Origin: Bdellovibrionia bacterium
Lineage (GTDB): Bacteria; Bdellovibrionota; Bdellovibrionia; Bdellovibrionales; JAGQZY01
Reading direction: 5' to 3'
Length of the DNA stretch: 38,879 bases
Assembly: GCA_030424665.1 (NCBI GenBank)
Contig: JAUHWN010000020.1
Coordinates: 1 to 38,879 of the forward strand
The translations under genes were made by a program, and so were the position numbers. The notes under the pieces are model-generated. The model had not been told where the DNA came from and made no database searches. It saw nothing but the letters and a program-made list of their open reading frames with translations. Each line of letters opens with the position of its first letter. Position 1 is the first letter of the stretch. Of this stretch, positions 17,691 to 24,135 are shown piece by piece.

Positions 17691-17717
17691 TTATCGGTTC
17701 TTTATAAATTTGAGTTA
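17691..17717 (-). promoter_or_regulatory. Candidate sigma-28 (FliA)-like promoter for the Ser/Thr kinase
   Basis: On the minus strand, TAAC (17717-17714) is followed by exactly 15 bases and then ACCGATAA (17698-17691). The known FliA consensus is TAAA-N15-GCCGATAA, so only two positions differ. Transcription would start near 17684, leaving a short leader containing the AGGGA ribosome site and the GTG start at 17666. It shares bases with the divergent coaE promoter. Confidence 0.4.
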
Positions 17718-17738
17718 AGGTTTGCCCTGAGTTATTAT
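17710..17738 (+). promoter_or_regulatory. Sigma-70-like promoter of coaE
   Basis: TTGAGT (17710-17715) and TATTAT (17733-17738) are separated by exactly 17 bases, matching the consensus at 4/6 and 5/6 positions. The predicted start near 17745 gives a leader of about 85 bases. That leader contains the TGGTCCA/TGGACCA inverted repeat. Confidence 0.6.
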
Positions 17739-17772
17739 GGTCCAAATTGAGACCAACTCACTTTCTGGACCA
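17738..17772 (+). promoter_or_regulatory. 7-bp inverted repeat at the coaE transcription start
   Basis: TGGTCCA (17738-17744) pairs with TGGACCA (17766-17772) across 21 bases, immediately downstream of the -10 box. It could be an operator or a leader hairpin. The short arms make chance occurrence possible. Confidence 0.3.
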
Positions 17773-17830
17773 CTAAAAAGGGCCAGTTTAAAAAACAATG
17801 TCTGGTGTCTAGGTAGAGGAGTCTAGTTCC

Positions 17831-18430
17831 ATGAAATGGATTGGATTAACTGGAGGGATTGCAACAGGTAAATCTACGGTATCGCAACTATTGCGAACCT
17901 ATGGTGTGCCCCTGGTTGATGCTGACCAGGTCGTTCATGAGATTCAAGCCCCAGGAGCCGAAGCCTACCAAGCTATTGTGAATCATTTTGATAAGGGGAT
18001 ACTCAATAATGACGGAACGATCAATCGCAGGGCACTGGGTCGCATTGTTTTTTCTGATCCCACCCAGCTAAAGGTCTTGGAGTCTATTTTACATCCCATT
18101 ATTTACCAAAAAGTTGAAGAAAAACGTCGGGAACTAGAAGGTCTTGGCCATAAAATGGCTGTCTACGATGTGCCATTACTTTTCGAAAAGAACCTCTAAC
18201 ATCGGTTTGACGATAGTGTCTTGGTCTACGCGCCAAAGGCTTTACAGGTGCAAAGAATGAAAAAAAGAGATCAGCTAAGCGATGAGGAAATTGAAAAACG
18301 TTTATGTCAGCAGCTTTCAATTGAAGAAAAAAAGAAGCGAGCAGATTTCGTAATTGAAAATTCGGGCAGTCTTGAAGACCTAGAAAAGGCTGTAAATAAT
18401 TGGTTGAAGAATTACCAAGACCAGCTATAG
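17831..18430 (+). pseudogene. coaE: Dephospho-CoA kinase gene with an in-frame TAA codon
   Basis: CoaE performs the last step of coenzyme A synthesis, phosphorylating dephospho-CoA. The frame starts with MKWIGLTGGIATGKST (P-loop GGIATGKS, residues 8-15), then VDADQVVHE and a LHPIIYQKVEEK segment. It continues to VPLLFEKNL, where codon 123 is TAA (18197-18199). The same frame continues without shift (HRFDDSVLVYAP ... RMKKRDQLSDEEIEKRL ... ADFVIENSG) to a TAG at 18428-18430. Including codon 123, this gives the 199 residues expected for CoaE. Truncation at 122 would remove nucleotide- and substrate-binding parts. Because CoaE is normally essential, a sequencing error, a readthrough site or a true pseudogene with a second copy elsewhere are all possible. 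AGGAG lies 9 bases before the ATG. Confidence 0.9.
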
Positions 18431-19074
18431 CCGAAAATAAAGTAGCCTGTTACCTGTTCAAGGCCGACACGGGCACCCAATTCGACTTTAAAGCTGAGGG
18501 GAGGATAGAGGATGTCTTCCATACCCACGGCGAGATTGGCACCGTAGTTGTCTAGATTCGAAAGTGTTGCCAACTTATCTTCAGCAATAAGAAACACGCT
18601 CAAGCCGGCCTTTCCGTAGAGTCGCAAGTTTCTTTTTGCTAGATAATAGAGGTAAGAAACATCGAGAACACCCTTAGAGTTACTGAGTAAATCAACAGAT
18701 ATTTCAGTAGGGAATTTTTCTAAAAATGGAAATCGGTAGAAAAAGCCAAAGAGGATCGGAAAGCTAAAACCATCGTCTTCTTGATCAACGGAAACGCCAA
18801 GACGTCCTCCAAGTGCATACTCATAAAAAAAGGGAAATTCGTGCTGGGGTGTTAGGTTTTCTTTTTTCTCAAGGGGCTGGGTTACCTTAAGTCCCTTGTC
18901 ATTTAGAAGTTTGCTCTCTTCGGACTCTTTTATCTCTTCTATCTTTCGCCCCGTGATGGCCTTGTTATCGTCAAGAATTTTATCCACAGGTGTTTGACTG
19001 CCAAATAGGAAGGCAGGCATTAGGACTATAGTCAAAAAATAGAGTGTATTATGCCTAATCATGATCTTAATCAT
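18412..19074 (-). CDS. Exported beta-barrel-like outer-membrane protein
   Basis: This protein of up to 220 residues has a hydrophobic signal segment (LYFLTIVLMPAFLFGSQ). A charged Lys/Glu-rich stretch (about 30-70) follows. The remainder consists of short alternating strands such as FSFPILFGFFYRFPF, VSYLYYLAK and the terminal GYFIFGYSWSW. The C-terminal aromatic residue fits a barrel-assembly signal. Two starts are possible: ATG 19074 (only AAGG very close) and ATG 19062, which gives a more compact signal peptide; I cannot decide. Its 3' end overlaps the 3' end of coaE by 19 bases on the opposite strand, and its 5' end is only about 60 bases from the divergent barrel gene at 19135. Function unknown. 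Confidence 0.72.
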   Translation of the reverse strand: MIKIMIRHNTLYFLTIVLMPAFLFGSQTPVDKILDDNKAITGRKIEEIKESEESKLLNDKGLKVTQPLEKKENLTPQHEFPFFYEYALGGRLGVSVDQEDDGFSFPILFGFFYRFPFLEKFPTEISVDLLSNSKGVLDVSYLYYLAKRNLRLYGKAGLSVFLIAEDKLATLSNLDNYGANLAVGMEDILYPPLSFKVELGARVGLEQVTGYFIFGYSWSW

Positions 19075-19134
19075 ACCTTGATGCAGTGTTCATTCTATAA
19101 ACTTTTCTTACAAATAGTTAAGGAGAATTTTTTC

Positions 19135-20313
19135 ATGAAGAAGTTGCTAGCATTAGTGTTCTTTCTTTCCGGATCTTTAGCAATGGCACAGGATGCCCTT
19201 AACTACAAGATTCATCAGCCCTATCAAAATATCCGTGCGCTTGGAATGGGTAATGCATTTTCTGCAGTTGTTAACGACAACACGGCTATATTTTATAACC
19301 CGGCAGCACTGGCGCGACTCGAAGAGGGTCACGTTAACATTACTGGAATTAACGCCAGCTTAGATGGAGATATTCTGAATTTTATCGATGAAATCTCGAG
19401 TGCTTCGGACAATGCCGCTGGTGGTAATGAGGTTCAAGCGATAATTGATGTTATCGAGAAGAACTACGGCAAAGACTTTGGTCTTCGTTTAAATACACTT
19501 GAGTGGCTTTGGGCAAGACCCGGTTGGGGAGTCGCATTTGTACCACTGGATTTAAGCCTCGATATTGGTCTTGATAGTGCTGTTGGTCCTTCGCTTAATG
19601 TGGTCATGTATCAAGACACTCAAATTGCTTTTGGTTACGCAAGAAATGCAAAGATTTTTGGTGACCACCAGCTTTCCTATGGAGCAACCCTTAAAGGTGT
19701 TTACCGTGCGAATGTCGATAAAAAGTTAACGGCCCTTGAGCTCGCCCTTGATTCGGAAATTGTTCGAGAGGAAGACCTGCGAGAGGGATTTACGGTCGAT
19801 GTCGACCTTGGTGTCCTCTATACTCCGAAGTTTGGAACCTCTAGTAAGTTTTGGCAGTGGGTCAGTCGCAGAGAGCCAACGGTTTCGGCCGTTGTGAGGA
19901 ATGCCCTCGACTATGGTTTTGGGACGAACTTCAATCTTCTTAACGATAATAGCGGTGAACCATCGAAACTTGAACGCCGTATTGATCTGGGAGCGAGTTT
20001 TAAGTTACCAGATTGGTGGATTTGGTCCTCAACATTAGCGCTTGATTTCAGAGATATTGGACACAGCTACTATACATTCGAAAAAGGTTTTCACCTCGGA
20101 GCAGAGTTTAAGTGGAAAGTGGCCAGCTGGTTTCAGGGTGCTTGGCGCGTGGGGCTTCAACAAGCTTTTGATTTAGCCTACTGGACCGCTGGTTTTACCG
20201 GGCAATTTGCCATATTTCGCCTCGATCTAGCTACCTATGCCGAAGAAATGGGTGCAAGTACTTCTCCGAGTGAATCACGACGATATATGCTTAAGATGTC
20301 AGTGGATTGGTAA
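19135..20313 (+). CDS. FadL/PorV-like outer-membrane barrel, paralogue 1
   Basis: The 392-residue protein starts with a clear signal peptide (MKKLLALVFFLSGSLAMAQ). The ATG at 19135 has AAGGAGAA upstream, so a longer frame reaching back to 19051 is not the real start. After the signal comes IRALGMGNAFSAVVNDNTAI plus FYNPAAL, the N-terminal hallmark shared by FadL/TodX-like and PorV-type barrels. The body consists of many amphipathic strands. The end carries ATYAEEMG ... SRRYMLKMSVDW with a terminal aromatic. The same N- and C-terminal marks recur in the proteins at 22221 and 24136. It may transport hydrophobic compounds or serve in surface protein export; neither is shown by the sequence. Confidence 0.82.
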   Translation: MKKLLALVFFLSGSLAMAQDALNYKIHQPYQNIRALGMGNAFSAVVNDNTAIFYNPAALARLEEGHVNITGINASLDGDILNFIDEISSASDNAAGGNEVQAIIDVIEKNYGKDFGLRLNTLEWLWARPGWGVAFVPLDLSLDIGLDSAVGPSLNVVMYQDTQIAFGYARNAKIFGDHQLSYGATLKGVYRANVDKKLTALELALDSEIVREEDLREGFTVDVDLGVLYTPKFGTSSKFWQWVSRREPTVSAVVRNALDYGFGTNFNLLNDNSGEPSKLERRIDLGASFKLPDWWIWSSTLALDFRDIGHSYYTFEKGFHLGAEFKWKVASWFQGAWRVGLQQAFDLAYWTAGFTGQFAIFRLDLATYAEEMGASTSPSESRRYMLKMSVDW

Positions 20314-20352
20314 TTTAGAATTAAAATTGAATTGAAACTTGCAGCAGAGAGA

Positions 20353-20916
20353 CTAGTTGCAAGATCCAGGGGGACTCGTTTTGATGTCTCCCTTTATTTT
20401 TATAAACTCATTGCGATCTGAGTCTGAGCAGAAATCGATATCAACCCCACAGCCATTAGTTCCCTCCACATTGAGAGCATAAATATTGGCGGCCTGAGGT
20501 TCTAATAAGTTAAATACGGCAACCCCGTAGCGATATTCCATGGTGCACATGATTGGATCTGTTTCGTCTTGGATGAGAGTTTTTACGCAGAATTTTTTAT
20601 GAGCTATAAAGTCTTGAAGTTCCTCCAGGGCCAGGTCGGTCATGCAGAGATCTGTTTTTTCACCTGAGGAGAAGACCGATACTTCACCTGTTTCGGGGTT
20701 CACGCGGTATTCAGTGATCATACCGGCTTCGGGCGCACTTTGTTGGCTTCCAAAATTGAAATCGGTAAAGCTCACATCAGAAAGATTGCCATCAATCGAA
20801 ATCGAATCAAGAACATAGGTTTTACCTTCGCCCTCGGCATTCGTTTCTTGCACAATCTCGCAGTTCTGAAACAGCAACAAAATCATGCTTAGAATTGAGA
20901 CAATAATAATCTTCAC
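20353..20916 (-). CDS. Probable lipoprotein of unknown function
   Basis: I place the start at GTG 20916 because GGAGGAA lies directly upstream at ideal spacing. This yields MKIIIVSILSMILLLFQNC, a compact lipoprotein signal; a longer reading from 20943 has no comparable site. The lipobox-like LLFQNC is non-canonical, since Asn rather than Gly/Ala/Ser precedes the Cys. The mature part (about 168 residues) is acidic and contains several Cys (DLCMTDL, KKFCVKTL, PIMCTMEY, TNGCGVDIDFCSDSD, and a Cys next to the end). This suggests disulphides outside the inner membrane. No family recognised. It is convergent with the barrel gene at 19135, 39 bases away, and no terminator is visible between them. 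Confidence 0.72.
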   Translation of the reverse strand: MKIIIVSILSMILLLFQNCEIVQETNAEGEGKTYVLDSISIDGNLSDVSFTDFNFGSQQSAPEAGMITEYRVNPETGEVSVFSSGEKTDLCMTDLALEELQDFIAHKKFCVKTLIQDETDPIMCTMEYRYGVAVFNLLEPQAANIYALNVEGTNGCGVDIDFCSDSDRNEFIKIKGDIKTSPPGSCN

Positions 20917-20951
20917 TGGTTCCTCCACCCATTTAAACAGCAAAGACTATG

Positions 20952-20987
20952 CCCTGTCGTAATATGATAAAGGCCGTAATTACAGGG
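20952..20987. promoter_or_regulatory. Short inverted repeat upstream of lipoprotein gene
   Basis: CCCTGT (20952-20957) and ACAGGG (20982-20987) are exact inverted arms 24 bases apart, with a repeated CGTAAT between them. They lie 36-71 bases upstream of the GTG at 20916. A regulator site is possible, but chance is not excluded. Nothing else clear was seen in the 20944-21118 gap. Confidence 0.25.
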
Positions 20988-21118
20988 ATTTAGAGCTGTG
21001 TTCCGCTTTGAAATTGTCTAAGAATTTTGAGTTGATTGAGAGTTAAACAGTGGCGGCCTTGGAGCGGAGACTGTCTAGGCGAAGAGGAACCGGCGGGTGA
21101 GTCTCAGAGAGCACAAAA

Positions 21119-21142
21119 AAAGGAGCTTTAAAAAGCTCCTTT
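21119..21142 (-). terminator. Rho-independent terminator of the lipoprotein gene at 21174-21917
   Basis: A perfect 10-bp stem (AAAGGAGCTT / AAGCTCCTTT) has a 4-base TAAA loop. On the minus strand it runs into seven consecutive T residues. It begins about 32 bases after the stop of the minus-strand gene. Confidence 0.9.
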
Positions 21143-21173
21143 ATCCCGTGGATGAAAATTATCGGCCAATATA

Positions 21174-21917
21174 TTAATTGGTCGCAAGCTGATCTCTAAG
21201 GGCGTCGCCGATTGTTGCAGGATCTCCGCCTCCGGCCGCAATAGCCGCATCAATGTTTGTACAAATATCAGTATCTGCAAAATCAGAATCTTCATCGGCA
21301 CAAAAAAGTGTATTGGCGGTTAGTGCGATATTTCCGAGTTCTTCATCTTCCCCAACAAACTCACCATCGTTCGTTAAGTTGGCAATGAGATCATCGACTT
21401 GGGTTTGGGTCAGTCCGTTCTCAGCAATTTCGTTCAAGTTGATGCCGGTAACAGCGCTAGCAAGTGTAGTTGCGAGACTCGTAAGCGCTGCAAGGCGGGA
21501 TAGCCCCTGTGAGCCAGAAAGTAGACATTCGTTAAGAGTGTTGGTGGCGTTTTGCTTGGCATTGGCATTATCCGTTCCAGTAAAGACCATCACCGTTAGA
21601 GCCGTTGTCATGGCGTCTTGGCCACCGCCACCGCCATCTTCATCATCGGCGAGGCTTTCAAAGGCATCGGCAAATCGTGAGCCGACAAAGCCTTGACCGA
21701 GAAAGCGCGCTGAACATCGGATGTAGTATGACTCTTCACTGGTGAGTCCATCGACTTTGGCAAGACAGACGTTGGCGCTAGCGAGTGTTGGAGAAGCATT
21801 GTTCAAACAATCTTGTGCCTCTGCAATTTGTCTGTCTTCGTCGCTTTCACAAGCGGCGAGTATGAGTGAAAGTACGAGTGATAAAAAGATAAAGCCCCAT
21901 TGGCGTAACCTAGACAT
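21174..21917 (-). CDS. Lipoprotein, related in form to the protein at 23301
   Basis: The 247-residue product has signal MSRLRQWGFIFLSLVLSLILAAC with canonical lipobox LAAC. I choose ATG 21917 because GGAGGCAGGA precedes it; a start at 21929 would place that site inside the coding region. The mature protein is very acidic, mostly helical in character, and rich in Ala, Leu, Asp and Thr. It has Cys in pairs separated by loops (EAQDCLNNAS, NVCLAKVD, YIRCSARF, NECLLSG, LFCADED, DICTNID) and a DDEDGGGGGQD acidic linker. Segments such as YYIRCSARFLGQGFVGSRFAD align loosely with FTLASAFAGRCGLNFIDLA in the lipoprotein at 23301, so they are probably distant paralogues. Tetratricopeptide-like helices are possible. 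It has its own terminator and a candidate promoter. Confidence 0.82.
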   Translation of the reverse strand: MSRLRQWGFIFLSLVLSLILAACESDEDRQIAEAQDCLNNASPTLASANVCLAKVDGLTSEESYYIRCSARFLGQGFVGSRFADAFESLADDEDGGGGGQDAMTTALTVMVFTGTDNANAKQNATNTLNECLLSGSQGLSRLAALTSLATTLASAVTGINLNEIAENGLTQTQVDDLIANLTNDGEFVGEDEELGNIALTANTLFCADEDSDFADTDICTNIDAAIAAGGGDPATIGDALRDQLATN

Positions 21918-21953
21918 TCCTGCCTCCATGATGTCTCAACGTTCAATAGTAAT

Positions 21954-21959
21954 AGTATA
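21954..21959 (-). promoter_or_regulatory. Candidate -10 box for the lipoprotein gene at 21917
   Basis: On the minus strand TATACT (5/6 match to the -10 consensus) lies 36 bases upstream of the ATG at 21917. Only a weak ATGAAC can be found at the -35 spacing. Confidence 0.3.
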
Positions 21960-22036
21960 GAAGAAGTTTCGCTTCGGTTCATGTGCAATCTGAGTTGTTT
22001 CTTTGTGTCATCTTTTGATTTTAGACTGAGGTCGTG

Positions 22037-22064
22037 TTGGCGGTTTTTAGTGACTCACTATGAG
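22037..22064 (+). promoter_or_regulatory. Candidate sigma-70-like promoter for the small ORF/barrel operon
   Basis: TTGGCG (22037-22042) and TATGAG (22059-22064) are 16 bases apart, each 4/6 to consensus. They stand 23 bases before the ATG of the small basic ORF at 22088. This is a moderate match only. Confidence 0.3.
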
Positions 22065-22087
22065 TTGATCCAAGTCTGGTAAAGACA

Positions 22088-22213
22088 ATGTCAGAAACGT
22101 CCCGTCCCTCGAAACATAATACCGATAAGCTTTCTAAGAGAAAAAACTTCATGGACTTAAGAAGGGAAAGGGCCGCAAAGGATCAAGGGTCTCCCCGAAT
22201 TGTCCGAAAATGA
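22088..22213 (+). CDS. Candidate small basic protein, 41 residues
   Basis: An uninterrupted frame of 41 codons plus stop runs from ATG 22088 to TGA 22211-22213. The product is short and strongly basic and hydrophilic, starting MSETSRPSKHNTDKLSKRK and ending GSPRIVRK, with LRRERAAKD in the middle. It has no hydrophobic segment. Its stop is 7 bases before the barrel start at 22221, which has little ribosome site of its own, so translational coupling would make sense. Against it, the upstream ribosome site is weak (GGTAAAGACA), and an alternative internal ATG at 22151 exists. A nucleic-acid-binding or leader role is conceivable but unproven. Confidence 0.4.
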   Translation: MSETSRPSKHNTDKLSKRKNFMDLRRERAAKDQGSPRIVRK

Positions 22214-22220
22214 GACTGTA

Positions 22221-23291
22221 ATGAAGAAGTTAGTATTTACTTTGATAATTGTTTTTTGTTCCCTCGCGCCCGCAGAGGAGCGTCTTGAATTCTACCAAGG
22301 AATTCGACAACTCGGAATGGGAGGCGCTGGTATTGCCCTCGTTAACGATGAAACCTCACTTTTAACGAATCCCGCCGGTCTTGGTAAATTGCGCGACTAT
22401 ATTCTTACTGTCGTCGATCCCGAAGTGGGTGGAAGCGAAAAAGATGTGGGTATTATCCTTAATGGTCAGCCAGCGGAACTCATCAATGCACAAGGACTTC
22501 TCTCAAACTTAAGAAACCCAAAAAACATGGGAAAACACTTTCACCTTCGTGGTCAGGTTTTTCCGTCAGCAGTGTTTCCAAATTTCGGAATTGGGCTTCT
22601 TGCCAAGTATGAATACAACGCCGAAGTTGACGATACCGATACAGATTACAAGCTTCAGTACACCAATGATATTGCGGCTGTTGTGGGTTACAACTTTCGG
22701 TTTTGGGATGGCAGAATCAAAATTGGTTTTAATGGCCGACTTATTAATCGAGTGACCGTAAATGAAACATTTCCCACGACCTCTACGAACCTCGAATTTA
22801 AGAATATTGCCTCACAAGGAATCGGATTAGCCAGTGATGTGGGAGTTATTCTTTCAGCACCGATTCGTTATCTACCATCTTTGGCGGCAGTGGTTCGCGA
22901 TGTGGGAAATACCCAGTATAATGTAGCTGATGGCATTTTATCGGGAGAAGCTGGAGAGCCGCCTCAGACGGCGCAATCCATCGATGTTGCCGTGGCCTTT
23001 TTTCCGATTTTTGCCAATAAAGTGAGATCCAGTATATCTGTAGAATACCGCGGAATCGATTCTCCAGATGAGGTGGATGCTCTGAATCGAATCCATGCTG
23101 GAATTGAACTGAATTTTTCAGATGTGATTTATGTGCGCGGAGGAATGAATCAAATTTATTGGACTGGTGGTTTAGAATTTCAATCCTCTAAATTTCAGTT
23201 TCAGGCCGCCACATACGGAGAAGAAATTGGAACGAATCTTCATAAAAGAGAAGATCGTCGTTATGTCGGTAAATTTTCGTTTCGTTTTTAA
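22221..23291 (+). CDS. FadL/PorV-like outer-membrane barrel, paralogue 2
   Basis: The 356-residue product begins MKKLVFTLIIVFCSLAPA, a signal peptide. The ATG at 22221 is preferred to a TTG at 22200 because the latter would add seven charged residues in front of the signal. The N-terminal block IRQLGMGGAGIALVNDETS then TNPAGLGKL matches the family hallmark of paralogues 1 and 3. The C-terminus has ATYGEEIG ... DRRYVGKFSFRF, a terminal-Phe barrel signal. Intermediate strands such as VVGYNFRFWDGRIKIGFNG and the IYVRGGMNQIYWTGGLEF hairpin support the barrel. It is followed 9 bases later by a lipoprotein gene. Role (transport or surface export) is unknown. Confidence 0.82.
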   Translation: MKKLVFTLIIVFCSLAPAEERLEFYQGIRQLGMGGAGIALVNDETSLLTNPAGLGKLRDYILTVVDPEVGGSEKDVGIILNGQPAELINAQGLLSNLRNPKNMGKHFHLRGQVFPSAVFPNFGIGLLAKYEYNAEVDDTDTDYKLQYTNDIAAVVGYNFRFWDGRIKIGFNGRLINRVTVNETFPTTSTNLEFKNIASQGIGLASDVGVILSAPIRYLPSLAAVVRDVGNTQYNVADGILSGEAGEPPQTAQSIDVAVAFFPIFANKVRSSISVEYRGIDSPDEVDALNRIHAGIELNFSDVIYVRGGMNQIYWTGGLEFQSSKFQFQAATYGEEIGTNLHKREDRRYVGKFSFRF

Positions 23292-23300
23292 GGATAAAGG

Positions 23301-24125
23301 ATGAAGCAGAAAAATAGATTACTCATTTTAATAGCATTCGTACTGGCACTTTTGACAAGCGCCTGTACAAAGAACTTTTTTGACGAACTCGCCGACAAAG
23401 AAGATGAGGATGCCGTCTATTTTCAAGCGCAGCGCGAATTGGATGACCTTAATTACGGTCAAGCGATCATTCTCATTCAATCACTCAGTGCCGATTATCA
23501 ATCGCGAAGGGATGTGTCTTTTACACTCGCTTCGGCCTTCGCTGGGCGCTGCGGTCTCAATTTTATTGATTTGGCCAACGAATTACAGAGTGCCTCGGCA
23601 ACTGGATTATTTGGATTGCTAATGGACGCCTTCCCAGGTGGGACAGATACAAAGATTAGCGACTGCGTGGCCGCAGAAACGGTAATTCAAAACCTTGAGT
23701 CCGATGCGACTCTGAGAACGGTCGATGAAAATCTCCTGATGGCCTTTGTCTCTTTTGCAAAAATAGGAGTCGTCATTAATCGTTACGCTGATACAGACGA
23801 CGATGGGTCTCCCGACGGTGGATTTGATCATTGCTCAAATACAGACCTACCAGAAACCAACGTGCGAGAAGTTGGTACTGGAGTGGCCAATGCCGTTATT
23901 AGTCTAGGCGCTGCGGGCAGTAGTGTTGCTGGTGCCAGTCTGACATCGCTGACTGACCTATGTGCTGCCGATCCAGCACTGGCGGATTTATGTACGATTA
24001 CTGATAAGAGTTTATTTGATGCCAATGGTGTTAAAGGAATTCGCGCTGCTATTGCCAGTACTGACTTTGTCGGTATCGGCTCTTGCCCAAGTGACGTAGC
24101 GACGTGTTTTTTAGCCTGTCCATAA
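23301..24125 (+). CDS. Lipoprotein in barrel operon
   Basis: The 274-residue product has a canonical lipoprotein signal (LLILIAFVLALLTSAC, lipobox TSAC). AGGATAAAGG precedes the ATG. The mature part starts with an acidic helix (DELADKEDEDAVYFQAQREL) and continues with repeated helical segments. One of these, YGQAIILIQSLSADYQSRRD, looks like a tetratricopeptide-type helix pair. There are Cys in the second half (GRCGLNF, SDCVAAE, DHCSNTD, DLCAADP, DLCTITD, and CFLAC at the end). An acidic loop DTDDDGSPDGG could bind calcium. It resembles the lipoprotein at 21174 in layout. It lies between two barrel genes with gaps of 9 and 10 bases, so it is co-expressed with them and may be their periplasmic partner. 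Confidence 0.85.
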   Translation: MKQKNRLLILIAFVLALLTSACTKNFFDELADKEDEDAVYFQAQRELDDLNYGQAIILIQSLSADYQSRRDVSFTLASAFAGRCGLNFIDLANELQSASATGLFGLLMDAFPGGTDTKISDCVAAETVIQNLESDATLRTVDENLLMAFVSFAKIGVVINRYADTDDDGSPDGGFDHCSNTDLPETNVREVGTGVANAVISLGAAGSSVAGASLTSLTDLCAADPALADLCTITDKSLFDANGVKGIRAAIASTDFVGIGSCPSDVATCFLACP

Positions 24126-24135
24126 AGAGGAAGAA

